Both the position numbers and the translations under genes were made by a program. A stretch of 64,000 bases of DNA from Lota lota (taxonomy: Eukaryota; Chordata; Actinopteri; Gadiformes; Lotidae). Shown piece after piece: positions 23,431-37,500 of the stretch. The first letter of the stretch is position 1. The number at the start of each line of letters is the position of its first letter. Location of the stretch: assembly GCA_026745465.1 (NCBI GenBank), contig JACYXH010000718.1, positions 187,190 through 251,189 of the forward strand, in the 5' to 3' direction. The notes beneath the pieces are model-generated. The model was given only the letters and a program-made list of their open reading frames with translations, was not told the origin of the DNA and made no database searches.

Positions 23431-26400
23431 GTGAGCCGTACACACATTCCTAGTTGTCCCTCTCGTCCCAAGGTTGAGGTCACCCTGACTAATGGTTCTG
23501 TTACACTTACGCAGGCAGTGTTAATGGATTCAGGCGCTGACACCAGCCTTATGGACACCAATCTCTCCAAGAAACTTCTTATGGACCCTGTTCGGCTTTC
23601 CAAACCGTTGGAGGCTGTGGCTCTGGATTGCCAGCTACTCTGGAGGATTACGCACTGCACATCTCCAGTGACCGTGACTTTCTTGGATGGTCACACTGAG
23701 ACGTTAACTTTTCATCTGTTTGACTCTCCTGAACACCCGGTGGTTCTCGGGTTTCCGTGGCTCACATCTCACAATCCTCACATTGACTGGCTTTCGGGCA
23801 AGATTGTGGAATGGGGAGAAAACTGCAAACTGTCTTGTTTCCTGAATGCTACTTGGACTTAAGGGAGGTATTCAATAAGACTAAAGCCACTTCACTGCCC
23901 CCTCACAGACCTTATGACTGCGCCATTGATCTGCTGCCTGGTACATCGCCTCCCAAGGGCAGATTGTTTTCTCTGTCATCTCCTGAAATGGGCTCCATGA
24001 AGGAATACGTGGAACCTTCGCTTAAAGCTGGTATCATCCGCCCTTCTTCTTCTCCGGCTGGAGCTGGGTTTTACTTCTTGGTTAAGAAGGACAACTCCCT
24101 ATGACTCTGTATCGATTACAGAGGACTTAATGACATTACTGTAAAGAACCACTACCCTTTACCTCTGATCGCTACTGCCTTTGAACTCCTGCAGGGGGCC
24201 AAGATTTTCACCAAGCTCGACCTCCGCAACGCTTACCACTTAGTCAGAATCAGAAGTGGTGATGAGTGGAAGACGGCATTCAATACTCCTACTGGTCATT
24301 ATGAGTATTTGGTAATGCCTTTTGGCCTCACCAACGTCCCTGCTGTGTTCCAGGCGTTGGTGAATGACGTTCTAAGAGACATGTTGAATGTTTTTGTGTT
24401 CGTCTACTTGGATGTTATCCTCATTTTCTCTCCAGACTTGCAGACACACACCCAGCATGTGCGGCAGGTGCTACAGCGGTTGTTGGATAATCAGCTATAT
24501 GTTAAGGCTGAGAATTGTGAATTCCACGTTACCACAGTTTCCTTCCTAGGTTTCGTAGTGTCTGAAGGAGAGTTCCGCATGGACTTGGAAAAGGTGAGGG
24601 CGGTAGCTAAGTGGCCCACTCCTATCGATCGTAAACAAGTACAGCAGTTTCTTGGTTTTGCTAACTTTTACCGCAAATTTATCAGGAACTTTAGCACTGT
24701 TGCTGCTCCTCTCCATGATCTCACGTCTGTCAAGGTGCCTTTCCAGTGGTCTCCGTCGGCTGAACAGTCATTCGCTCGCCTGAAAAGGAGTTTCTCCACT
24801 GCTCCGGTGCTCGTTCTGCCGGATCCTCATTGGCAGTTCGTGGTAGAGGTGGACGCTTCCGACGTGGGTGTTGGTGCCGTCCTTTCTCAACGTTCCTCTG
24901 AGGATGGGAGGCTTCATCCCTGTGCTTTCCTTTCCCGCAAGCTGTTGGGGCCAGAGAGGAATTACGACGTGGGAGACAGGGAGCTGTTGGCTGTTAAAGT
25001 GGTGCTGGAGGAGTGGCGTCACTGGCTGGAGGGAGCAGAGCACCCTTTTTTGGTGTGGACCGATCACAAGAACCAGGAGTACCTTCGACCGGCTAAGAGA
25101 CTGAATGCACGACAGGCGAGATGGGCTTTATTCTTTACCAGATTTAACTTTACTCTGTCATATCGTCCTGGCTCTAAGAATGTCAAACCTGATGCTTTGT
25201 CTCGCTTGTTTGACCCTGACCCATCTCCCTTAGCTCCTACTAACATTTTGCCAGACTCCTGTATTATAGGAGCTGTCACATGGGAGGTGGAGGCGAAGGT
25301 TAAAGAGGCACTGGAGGGTTTAGATATTCCTGAGGAATGTCCTCCAAATCGTCTGTTTGTTCCTTCTGAGCTACGTTCCCAGGTCATTCATTGGGCTCAT
25401 ACATTGTTGCTCACCTGCCACCCTGGATCCAAGAGGACCATGTTCGTGGTGAAGCAGCGTTTCTGGTGGCCATCCATGAAGACGGAGGTGATGGAGTATG
25501 TCGCGGCCTGTCCAGTCTGCGCTCGGAACAAAACCGAGCGCAGACTCTGCCAGTCCCCAAGCGACCATGGTCGGACATTTCCCTGGATTTTGTCACTGGA
25601 CTACCCCCTTCTGACGGTAACACTGCCGTTCTAACGGTAGTGGACAGATTTACTAAAATGGTTAATTTCATTCCTCTGCCGAAAAAACGGCGGAGGTTAT
25701 TCTCTCTCACGTTTTTCGGTTACATGGAGTACCTGCAGATGTGGTGTCAGATCGAGGCCCCCAGTTTGTCTCGCAGTTCTGGAGGGCGTTCTGTACGCTG
25801 ATTGGATATCATCCTCAGTCCAATGGTCAGACGGAGAGACTCAACCAAGAGATGGAGACAGGTCTTCGCTGCCTTGTCTCTCGTAACCCAGCCACATGGT
25901 CCAAACATCTGTTGTGGGTGGAATATGCCCATAACACCCTACCCTGTTCATCTATTGGTATGTCCCCATTCGAATGTGCCTATGGTTACCAGCCCCCCTT
26001 GTTTCCCGCACTTGAGCGTGAGGTGGGGGTCCCTTCTGCTGTGGCTTTGGTCAGACGTTGTGGACGGACCTGGACGAGGGCTCGTCAGGTTCTCATGAGG
26101 AGCAGAGCTGTCTACAAGAGACAGGCCGACCGGCGGAGGTCCACTGCGCCTCATTATCGTGTGGGTCAGAAGGTGTGGCTGGCTACCAAGGACTTACCAC
26201 TGCGCACTGAGTGTCGTAAGTTGGCTCCTCGTTTTGTGGGTCAGTTTCCGGTGTCCAAGATTGTTAATCCTGTGGCCGTTACATTGAAGCTTCCCAGGTC
26301 CGTGAGGGTTCACCCCACGTTTCACGTGAGCAAGGTCAAGCCCGTCGAGGAGAGTGTTTTGGTGCCTGCCATGCCTCCTCCTCCACCTCCTCGCCTCATT

Positions 26401-26604
26401 GACGGGGGTCCCGTGTATACTGTCCGACGTCTCTTGGCAGTTCGGAAACGGGGGCGTGGACGTCAGTTCTTGGTGGATTGGGAGGGGTACGATCCTGAGG
26501 AAAGGACCTGGGTCTCGGCCATTAACATCCTGGATCCCAGTCTTATTCAGGATTTCTACCTGCTCCATCCTGCGGTGCATGGGCCGTCCGGTGTTCGGCC
26601 TTAG
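23431..26604 (+). pseudogene. Chromovirus pol: PR, RT, RNase H, IN, chromodomain
   Basis: Protease carries MDSGADTSLM near 23527. RT shows [28 protein letters not shown] and [13 protein letters not shown], but the active site reads YLDV (24405-24416), lacking the second catalytic Asp. RNase H shows [16 protein letters not shown] and KPDALSRL. Integrase has a zinc finger ([14 protein letters not shown]…CPVCARNKT), core fragments ([38 protein letters not shown]), and a C-terminal chromodomain ([16 protein letters not shown]). Stops and frameshifts are listed with the element. It is inactive. Confidence 0.9.
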
Positions 26605-26616
26605 AGGGAGGGGTAC

Positions 26617-26987
26617 TGTCATGTTCCTGCTTTTATTCTGTGTTTCTGTCTGTTTATTTCACTTCCTGTTTTATTTTTAAATCGATCAGCTTCCTCAGTC
26701 CCCATGCATAAATACACACGAGTCCCACTTACCTGTGCCAGATTGTAATCGTACGTTAGTCACTCACTCCAGCGTTATTCCCAGTGCTTGTTTTTCTCAG
26801 TGTTACTAGACAATTCCTAGTGCTTGTTTTTCCCAGTGTTACAAGACAATTGTTTTACTACTGATGACGATATCTGCCTGCCATTTTTGTTCCTTTACCT
26901 GCATTTGTTCTTTGAACAATTAAATTCTCTTACATGTTATTCCCTGTCCGAGTCGTTCATTTTGAGTCCGCCATTGTACCGTGATAG
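26617..26987 (+). repeat. 3' LTR of the chromovirus
   Basis: It begins TGTCATGTTCCTGC directly after a purine-rich tract (ttagagggaggggtac), the usual site of plus-strand priming, and ends gtaccgtgatag next to arm sequence (gggcttgc). At about 371 bp it is the complete LTR, against which the 5' copy is seen to be truncated. Confidence 0.88.
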
Positions 26988-27217
26988 GGGCTTGCACTGA
27001 TCACTCGTGTAGCCGGATATTCAGAGGAATCTTACGAAAAATTTTACATAACTTTTCGTAAAATATCATACAAATGTAGCCTATTAAATAACTATGGTAT
27101 TATTTGCAGCATTGATTGCTTATTTAAGATTATTTAATCTTGGTGGAAGAAATGAGAACATAAATGTAGAAGGCGGGAGAGGACATGCCTGGGAGGACGG
27201 CCCCTCTTAGCACAGCC

Positions 27218-27226
27218 TATATGAGA
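27218..27226 (+). promoter_or_regulatory. Possible TATA-like element of the A2M gene
   Basis: 'ctatatgag' lies about 40 bases before the ATG and is conserved in the other arm (tatatgaca). The 5' untranslated region would then be very short. This is a weak call from position and conservation only. Confidence 0.3.
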
Positions 27227-27258
27227 GAGATCCAGCTGGAAGGATAGTCCAGTCAGCC

Positions 27259-28347
27259 ATGAAACCTGCTGGTTTACAGATGTGGAGATGGCTAGCGTTT
27301 GCTTGCCTCAGCTGGATATGTTTGGGTCAAATGGCAGCGGCAGGACCGTAAGTCTACCAGTTTTTCTCTGTTGTCCATACTAACTTTTAATGTGCTCTCA
27401 ATCCTTCAGACAGCAAGCATTAGACCTACAGAGAATTTCTAATAAGAATAGGAAAATCGTATGCTTTTAAATATTTTATTGATCGCATAATAGGTGATCT
27501 AATGTAAGAATTTCATAGGCCAACAATAGCCTCCTCTTAGTTCCAACATACTGCATCTTACTAGGCCCTATATCTCAATATTATATGACTCTTGGGAAAA
27601 TTATAACCTTATAAAAACCATGCACATGGCAAAAGAGTGGGGAGTATTTAGCCTGCAATTAACACTAACTTCAGAAATGATGACCAAACTAAAGTTGCTA
27701 GTTTTTCATGTGTCATAGATGGAAGTAAGGGGCAATCGTTTCTATGCTCACCCCCTCTACTGCCACCTATGGGGCCTACCCTTATACAGTCTATGGAACT
27801 ATGATATTATAGTCTGTTTTAATTTGAATAAAGTTGCATTCAGTTTTCAAGTTAGATTTCAGCCATTATAGACAAACACATGTTTTGAAAACACAAATAG
27901 GACAGATGGTTCCAATAAATAAAATATGCAAAAAATAACAGATACAAGTCAGGCAAACTTAGCAGAGATCACTTTATATGACCTAGGTCCTAGGGTGTAT
28001 TGAGACTTGATTGTGAACAGAACACTGACTATACTATTAATGTGGAACCCTGTTGCTAAATATGCCTCAATAGACAGGGACCCCTCAACACGTACGTGGC
28101 GAAGTAACCTTTTAAGAATGGCAGTGTGGCAGCCTCACACCCCCATCGAAGCTGGGTAGTTTACAAGTAATTTCCTACCTAGCTGAAAAAACATTATATC
28201 TGTATAAGCCCATATATTGGCCACAAAATTAAAATGGGGGGGGGGGGGGGGGGGGGGGGGGCTAACGACCTACTTACGCCACTGCCTTCTGTTATTACTG
28301 CTTGTCCGGTTATGTCACCCCAACAATGAGTGTGTGTGTGTGTGTGT

Positions 28348-28414
<67 letters not shown>

Positions 28415-31400
28415 TGCAGGTACTACACGGTGACCATTCCAGCAGTGCTGGAGGCCGGTGCTGAAAGCAGGTTCTGCGTGAGTCTGCTCAGGCCAAATGA
28501 GACGCTGCACATGACTGTCACTCTGATGTCCAAGGAGGAGAACATAACGCTGTTTCAGCAGAAATCCGATGATGGGTTTCGCCAATGTATTCTTTTCAAG
28601 GTTGGCTCCTCCTTTCAAAAATAGAATTTGTTTGTTAACACTTCCTTGTATGTCTTTTAATCTGCTGCATTACTCAATAGTTAAACATTCTCAAATATTG
28701 GTTTGGCTTGAAGTTGCTTAGCCTCAGCAGTTTTTATCACCACCACCCACATGGTGTCTATATTTGCAATACAGCTCCTACCACCCCATTTTGATCAACC
28801 AAAAATATCAAAAGGTACCCGGAACTGGTTTTGCGAAAGCCAAGAAATTGCCTCAAGCTTTGCTTACAAAGCTCTTAAGTGTGCCAGCTTGTTAGAAGAT
28901 AGTAGTACACGTATTAAAAGACCCCGCGAGGACACCCCCATACAAGCTCCACCCATTTCTGTGTAGGACCATGATAATGTGTGGTGGGGTGTGCTTATAT
29001 ATTCTTTGAATGTACTGTATATATTTTATTTTATTTATTTATTTTATTTATATAATTATTTTATTTGTGATTGTGTTCTAAATATTGAATGTATTGATTT
29101 TATTTGCAAGTGGTGTGCTGAAATATTCTTAGACGTTTTTTTCTTCTTTTATTTGCAATTTGTGTACAAACGTATTTGTTTTACTTTGAGAATACACGGC
29201 TTACTTAGACATTTTACTGACTTGTTCAATGTTAAGCTAGGTCAGTATGTATTTATGAAGCCTATTTATCAAGTATATCAGTTATGATCAGAACTATGCA
29301 TTAATTACGCGATGTAACCTATTAGGCCTACCAAGTTCAGTAGACATCATGCCCCCGACACAACTGCTGTAGGCTAGTGTTTTTCATTTGAGGGTTTACA
29401 AAAGGAAAGGTCTACATTATCTAGTTAGGCTACCTTAGGAGACAAGGTGGAATATAATAATAATGACAATGACATTAACATTTTGAATAATATAAGTATA
29501 GGAACGAATGAAATTCATACCAAATCAAGCAGTTGCTACTATGCGTGCATGGCAATGCATCTCAGCAGTTATTGTGGGCTATTTAGTGTTTGGCCTTTAT
29601 GTTGTATAATTTGTGACACATTCATTTGAGAGACATTTAATATATTTGATATACTTCATATAATGTATATAATATAACAGACAGAACACAGTTATATTTC
29701 ACATTGGTGAAAGATAGAGGCGGTTCTGAGCTTCTATCTGGCGAAGCTGGGTTAGGATGGCGGTTCTGCGGACCTTGATTGGCAGAACTGCAGGCTTCGC
29801 CGTCGCCTTCGTGGGCATTCATCTTGTGTCTTTTTATCTTGGGCAAATGGGAACTAGTGTCTTTTTATCTCGGATGGATGGGTGCTCGTGTCATGCAAGT
29901 AATTTTCCTCATGGTTGGGGTAGTTCCAATGCTTTGTGATTGATACAATAACCTTTTGGACCTTTGCCATTTTTAAAACCTAACCCAATTTTTTTACATC
30001 CCTGCAATAGTTGGAATAGGACCATATATATTTGTGTTTTTAATTATAACAAATATATATATTTCCCTTTGCATTGTTACATAATCTTTTTTTGTCAAGA
30101 TACTTTTAAGTAAGACAAATATTTCACATAAATGATTCACAGTTTCCCTTCATTTATATACAGTTTGTAAACTACAACAAGTTAAATCTTCCAATGTTTT
30201 TTTACAGGTCCCAGTGCAGACTAATGTATGGGATTTGGAGGTGATTATTCGAGGACAAGAATTTGAAATGAAAGAAGTGAGGAAAGTGGTGATAAAATCC
30301 TTCACGCCACAGACGTTCATCCAAACTGATAAACCCATCTACCTTCCAGGACAAACTGGTAAATATAGAAATAGTTCAGAATCAAAGACAGTGAACTGAT
30401 CAAATAATTGTAAGACAAACTAAAGTACAATGATGGACGAAGCATGTGAAAGAATAAAAATGAATGAGAGGAAAGTGATCTACAGTGTCAAACTTCCGAA
30501 AACTAAATCTGAACTTTCCTCTCCTTGCAGTGCATTTCAGAGTGATAACACTCGACAGCAAACTCAGATCGGTCAACGAGCTGGTGAGTGCTAAATGCAG
30601 ACGTTATGTTAAATGCCATAGCTTACTAACCAAATGAGGCAATCTAATGCAGTGAAAAAGATGTTCATTTATTTTATATACTGTACCAGGTAGAGAAATG
30701 CAAAAGGAATAATAGGGAGAAGTAGACAAAAAACAAAAATGTTAAGAAAATGCACGATGTGCACTTCAGTCTAGGTTTCATGTTTGTTCAGGCTGGGCAA
30801 AGATCGAGGCTGTTGCAACAGGTTTTTCGTCAATAGTACATGAGTGGGATGCTCTACTAAGTCAACCTTTTTTGCTGAGTTGAAGGTCTGCAACAACAAA
30901 ACAGTTCAGATGATGACGTATTAGCCCCTCGAAAGAATGAGTTGGCTGCTATCCAAAGGTTAAACTTGATTAAAAGTGATTATAATGTAGATATATTTTT
31001 AAATACCCTCCCTAAAATCCAGACCTTGTTGCCAATGAGGTTGTCTTTTTTTGGACAAGTTTGGTATGTAAGATAGTCAGATAGTTAGGTCTGTAAGATA
31101 GTCAGATAGTTTGGTCTTTACAATGGCCTGTCAGATTGTTTGGTCTGTAAGATGTCAAGTCAGATGGTTTGGTCTGTAAAATGGCTAGGTGGATATTTAG
31201 CTCTATACATTTTTACTTTAACAGCAGTTCTCAGTATTAAGATAACTATTTACTAAAAGATGATGTTTTCTGTAATACGCTTTTCAATATTTGGTCCATG
31301 TCGGCTATGAATTAAATTTCAGTTCATAACTTTATTCTAGTTATCAAGCTACTAACTATTTATAATATGCAGAACACATATTTTCTAATCAATATGTCAT

Positions 31401-31956
31401 TTTGTTTACAGTATGAAACAATCACAATCAAGGTAAGGCTCTCCATTGTACAAAATGATCAAAGCTACACTTGGTTGTAATCCAAAAAGAGTATAGATAG
31501 CTTCACAAGCAACACTTAATATAATAATTTGAAGTATAATATCATAAAGTGCCATTTTCAGGACCTTAATTTTGTATTCTTTAAATGTAACTAAACTGCT
31601 CTATTTAATTTCTAAATAGGATGCAGGGTCAAACCGTATTGGACAGTGGTTGAATGAGTCATCAAACGGTATAATTCTGCAGCATTCTTACAAATTGAAC
31701 TCTGAGGCGCCTGTTGGAACATACTGGATTGAGGTGTGGGATGTGGATGACAAAGTCCAATTTTCACAAAGCTTTGAGGTGGAGAAATATGGTAAGTTTT
31801 GTTCCTCTCCTAACGGTAATGTGTGAGTGGTACTGCATGAGAATGACCAACTGCCACGTTCTGCCTCCTAGTTCTGCCTAAGTTTGACGTGAAGGTGAAG
31901 GTGCCTAAAGAAATGAGTGTTGCTCTAGAGGACATCACAGCAGAAGTGTGCTCAAC
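27259..31956 (+). other. A2M exons 1-7: signal peptide and first macroglobulin domains
   Basis: Exon 1 encodes Met then a hydrophobic stretch ([20 protein letters not shown]), a typical secretory signal. Exon 2 begins the mature chain with [13 protein letters not shown], the conserved start of the family. Exon 3 ends in the very conserved [14 protein letters not shown]. Exon 5 is only 21 nt (YETITIK). Exon 7 carries [10 protein letters not shown]. The phases at exon ends are 2,0,1,0,0,1,2. Confidence 0.93.
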
Positions 31957-34504
31957 GTAAGACTGAATCTTTATGACAATAATGGGTAGAACTTTATAAC
32001 TATAACTTTGAATCAATAATAAAGTAGTAGTTAATAAAAAGTTAGTCATTCAGATCTAATTAGTAAATAATTCATAATCAATTATAAATTATTAGAAGAT
32101 AATGAGAAAATGATTTATAAATGAAATGAAAATAAATTTTTGATTGTTATTAATCATTTATGAAGCGTAAACAATTCATAATCAGTTACTTTCTAACAAA
32201 CTGAATAGATCAATCAAGCTTTACATGTCATTTATAAATGGCTTGCAAGGCATAACTAATCCTCACTTTGGATAAGCTCACACAAAATACTTAACTTATG
32301 CTTTAATACCTGACCTAATCATGAATTGCAGCATTCTTTATATGTTTATAAAGCACTATTAACACATTGTAAATAGTTTGTAAATGATTAACATACACTT
32401 CATAAATGATTATATTAACCATTATCTAATTATTTTATGAATCATTTATAACTGATTATAATTAGCTCACTAATGAGTCATGCATGAATGCTTTATAAAT
32501 TAGGAATTAGCTATATACTACTGCTTTATTAAATGCTCAAAGTTGAAGTTCTTCTAAAGTGCTAACTAATAATAAGTATTTATTGTGATATATGATCTGA
32601 TCTGATATGACCCATCAACCAAATAAATATATATTAAAAGAACAACAAAGAGGCCCTTTATAAATGTTTCTCCTCCGTTCAGCTACACATACAAACAGCC
32701 TGTGCCAGCCACCGCTTCGCTGCAGATATGCCGACCTCTGGATCATTATGTCATGATTCCAATGAGGGTTTCGCCCGACCACCCAGAGGGAGAACCTGAG
32801 TTTGTTGCCCCTTGCCACAAAGAGACTAAACAGGTAGGGTAGCGGCAGACCCTCTATAACCCATCCCCACACCAAAGTCCCGGCAAAGAGCTCAAACGGA
32901 AGCTGAACCTTGCCTTCATACCAAAAGCATGTTAAATCCCACTTTCCCTGTGTTTTGGTGTGTTTAAGCCTTTAGGGCTGAAGAAAACACACCTATACTG
33001 GAATGAGCATTCATAGTTAGCATACAAAATAAAATAAAAACATGTGAGCCTTACACATATAGTTATTTGTATATATGTATATATATATATATATATATAC
33101 AAAACATTTGGTGTATATATCTGTATTTTCTATTCTTTTCCTAGCTTGACAAGACTGGCTGTGCAACATTTAACTTCAACATGGCACTTTTCACACGTAT
33201 AGAAAAGTTGGTTAGGACTGAACTTTCTGTCTCTGCGGAAGTGGAAGAGGAAGGGACAGGTAAGTCCAGTGGTGTAGAAAGTAGTAGAAAGTACCGACAT
33301 TTTTGTTTAAATTGAAAGGTAAAAGTCATCTGTAAAAATATAATTTGAGCAAAAGTAATAAAGTAGCTAAAATAAAATGTACATTCAGTAAGTATAAAAA
33401 GTATTTATCTGGGTTATAATGTACTTGAGTACCAAAGTAAAAAGTATCTATATGGGTAAATATTTGGGTAACTATGGTCATGGGTGTTCGTCTTCAGTAG
33501 TCATCCATTAGCTGAACGTGAACTTGAGCTTTGCACACTGTGTTTTACGGCACCTGAGGATTTAAGGATCCTGGCATGCTGCCATGACTAGTTCAGTGGA
33601 CACAGTTACCAGTACTTCTGAAGCCAGTTCATATGAACATTTTCTTGTTTTATCGAAAATCTGTACAGATTCTAACGCAAAAAAATAACTGTATATTGAA
33701 ACAAGCAACCTAAAAACTGTCAGGGGTGCAAACAAAAGCCCGGGTAGGTGGGGAAATGACCTCTGAGGTGTTGTGATGTGAAATACCCCTTTGAGTACTG
33801 TAACAAAGTATTTCTACTTTGTTACTTTACACCACTGGGTAAGTCATACAGTTTCTATCTTCTATCTCAAACACACATTGAACAACGATGCTGATTGACG
33901 TGACATTTAGCTTAACCCCACTGCAAACTAACACAGTTGTCTTTCTCATGACTTCAAAGGACTCAAGTACTTGGGGAGTGAAACAATCCAACTTTCTTAC
34001 GTGATTGGAAAGCTTTCATTTATTGATACGCCCACGGTGTATAGGAGAGGATCGGTTGTGGAAGGCAAGGTTAGTGCGATGAGCAGTTAATGAACAATAG
34101 TTTGGGCTGCGATAAACAAGATGCCTCTAACGTAGGGATGGTTGACGCTGTTTGACGTGTTGTCTTAATCCATCAGGTGAAGGCAGTGTACTTTAACGAC
34201 ACGCCCATCCCAGACATGTTGGTCCACCTGTTTGAGGGTGAGAGGTGGTCAGTAAAACGGCTCACTCAAAACCTCACCACCGACAGTGATGGTGTGGCCA
34301 GTTTTTTATTCAACACATCCAGATTTCAGGACAACTTCCAACTTACAGTAAGTAAGACATGTTGTGGAGACATCTAACCACTCCCAAACAAGAAATGATG
34401 CACAAACCATCTAAACCATGTACATCAGTGTGTTAAAAATGATGTACAATGTTAAATAGTATAGTATTCATATATTCATATATGTTAAATCATGAACTAA
34501 TCCC

Positions 34505-34535
<31 letters not shown>

Positions 34536-37500
34536 ACACACACATACCCATACACACACTTAATTTTATATTCCACCAAGGTGTCTGCGCTGCCTGAATT
34601 GAAGTACCAAGGGTACAGAACTCCTCACTATCCAAACAGCGAACACACCCTCTCGCTTGCCCAGCCAAAAACGGAGGACACTCCAACCATCAGCTCCCTT
34701 GAGGTGAAGAAGAGAGAGACCAAGCTCGTCTGCGATGTGGAAGAACTCATCAATGTCCACTTTACTTTTGTTGGGGAGGCCCCGGGCCCTGTGGATATAA
34801 TGTATCTGGTGAGAAAAATATCACAGAAAAAGACTTAGTTCTTTGGATTACATATAACTGTTGAAATGGAGGCTTCTAACATGTTACCATGATTTTTTGT
34901 CATTATTATGCTTTCTATAAAGTAATGCAGTTGGTTGCATGCTTTAAATGCTAAATTAACTGGAGAGCGAAAAGTTGGTCTATTGTTGATCATTCTGTAG
35001 TAGATAGGGATAGAGTGGGTGTCGACAGGGACAGTGCAAATTAATAAACACATGGTAAATAAAAATGCCAGAACTAGGCAAGGGGCTGTTTTTACAGCTG
35101 AGACTACTGGAAACACGGACTCACTCCAAAACAAATACAAAACCCATTCTTACTTACTTGTTTATTTGCCCTCTTTGCCTTTCTTCACTGCAGATTTTGG
35201 CCCGCGGATCCATCGCCAGACAAGGACTTATAAAGGTTGAAGTTCTGGATGAACCAGGTGTGTAAGGACAGTGCTCTTCCATATACTGGGCCACACACTG
35301 GGTCTTTACTCTGTTTAAATCTGTTAACTTATGGAAAGCAAGTGCTTAACAAACTGTAGGCTAAATTAAATTATTTTGCTTTGCGTTGGTTCAGGCGGCC
35401 ACTGGAGCGCCATTTTTATACTGCTGATATTAGAATAATTAGTATCACTATTTACTTTACCAAGACACACCTCAACTGAAATCCGCCAAAGGCTAATTAA
35501 TGATGTAGACTATCACTATTCACTTAGGACTAAACTTCACACTCAAAAGAAACTCGCTGATGGCTCGGCCATTAATTCAATTGTATATCACTATTCACTT
35601 GGGACCAAGCCACATAATCAATCAAAACTCACCGTTGTCTCGGCAGTTTGTGATATTGATTAATAACTTCACGTAGTGTTGCATAAACTCGCCGATCAGT
35701 TGGCGAGTTATACTTTCATTGACAAATACTACTAACAAACTTTTAGTGGGAAACCCACAGTTGTTAAAGCCCTGCTCCACACAATCCAATACTCCAACCA
35801 GCCGTTGGCTGACAATGGCTAATCCAATTCTAACACACTCAGTCGTTGGGTTTTTGAAGCAATGCACTCAGTCATCTTACAGCTGCTCGCTGCACTGTTC
35901 AAGCGTGCAAAACCCACCACCTCCCCCATTTCCAATGCTCGTCTGTTGTGCATTGATTCACATTAAGATAAATGCTGTTACGTTGTTATATATGTATGTA
36001 TTTATATACCATGGTAAAAACAGATATCCCACTAACGGCTACCAGCTATTCCTTAACCTAAACAGGTTGCTTGTCATGCTAACATTATGGCCCCTATTGC
36101 ACTCCTAACCCTCCCTGGAAGGAAGGATCCCTCTTTCTGTGTTCATTTTCAAGGTTTCTTCCCTAATAATTAGTGGAGTTTTTCCTTTCTGTTTAGAGGG
36201 CTTTGGGTTAGGGGATGTCATATTGTGGTCCGCGAAGCCTTTCAGTTAAGGCTTCTCAGACAGACAGAGTTTTCCCAAACAGAACAAAACATGTGGTCTG
36301 GAGTTAATAATAGCCGATGGATCAATAAAAAAATGAGCTCTGATGGCTAATATAAGATTCATTGCAGTGACTAAGGGGGAGGTCACCATCAAGTTGATAG
36401 TGTCTCCAGACATGGCACCAATTGTCCAGGTGGTGGCATACACTAGCCTTCCCAGTGAGAACATCATCGCTCACAAAGCTGATTTTGACACAGAGAAATG
36501 CTTCGCTAACAAGGTCAGTGTGACTGGACGGGATGTTGTGTATCGTTTATTGTTTTATTAAGTGACGTGGACTGATTGACCTGGAAATAAAACATCCCAA
36601 CAATACATTTTTCTCCAGGTGTCACTGGAGTTTTCTCCCAGTGCAGCCGTCCCAGGAGAGGAGAACAGGCTGCAGCTGAGAGCCCAGCCAGACTCCCTGT
36701 GTGGCATCAGTGCAGTGGACCAGAGTGTCCTTATCAAGGAATCTGGGAAGAAGCTGACTGCTGACAAGGCAAGTGGGACAGCCGGAATACATAACCACGC
36801 CTTCCTCCATGCCTTATTTTCATCAACATCGCCAATTCCACCCACCCTCTTAAGGTCCAATCGCACTCACATTTGGTTCGGTTAGTTCACGCTGGATGTT
36901 TTACTGGTGAACACTAGCAATAGCTTTATATAGTCATCCGACCATATTTAGATGAGATGGACCTCCTTGGAAGAGGACCAAGACCAAAGCTTTCAAGTGG
37001 ACCAGAGTTTGTTTGTTTGGTTCACATCAGAGTTCGACTGAGTGTTCACACCACCCAAAATTAACAGTACTATCAAGAGAAACACTCCAGGGATTGAGTA
37101 GAACGGACCAAACAGCTCAGGTGTGAAAGCACCCTCAGAGGCTGAACACACTCCTTTTGCCATTTGTGGACCTACGCGTACGTGAAGACATGCAGTCCTC
37201 CCAGAGATTAGTAACGCGTCACTCTTCTCTGCAGAGGTTTGCATCAAGTTAGCGCTGACTGGTCAAGCAGGGATTTTCGTTGGTTCATGTACATTTAGGG
37301 TTGGAAAGGGTATACTGCTCGTTAACTTGAAGTGGAAGTTTAAATACATGCAACTCTGCAAAGATCTTTGTCTTGATCTGAGTCCCAGCTATATTGGCAC
37401 TTCCTATTTGCTTGACACCTGGCACTTCTCTTTGCTGTAAAGCTATTGTTTTTAGGGCTCAGGTCTATGCTGCTGAAACTCTCAAGATTGAGTGAAGTTA

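Larger units (their letters stand above)
21959..26987 (+). mobile_element. Ty3/gypsy chromovirus, nearly complete but inactive
   Basis: The element has a 5' LTR (truncated), gag, protease, RT, RNase H, integrase, chromodomain and 3' LTR in canonical order. The LTRs differ at only a handful of positions over about 310 aligned bases, so the insertion is fairly recent. Defects are a stop in gag (22517-22519), a frameshift between protease and RT (~23830), a TGA in RT (24102-24104), an altered RT active site, two frame changes in integrase (~25540, ~25735), and a missing piece of the integrase core near 25800. It sits only in the right arm. Confidence 0.92.
21710..31666 (+). repeat. Right arm of the inverted duplication, interrupted by a gypsy element
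   Basis: 21710-21958 and 26988-31666 together are the reverse complement of 1-4985. The interruption (21959-26987) is absent from the other arm. The other arm reads ggttctgaactccttggggcttgc across the site, which serves as the empty allele. Beyond 31666 this arm continues as the complete A2M gene. Confidence 0.92.
32683..34808 (+). other. A2M exons 8-12: middle macroglobulin domains
   Basis: The five exons encode [17 protein letters not shown], then a Cys pair region with [48 protein letters not shown] and a long exon with [17 protein letters not shown]. The conserved K-A-x-Y-F pattern and absence of stops support a functional gene. Exon 9 ends exactly at a donor that has been duplicated by a transposon (see 33267). 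Confidence 0.9.
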
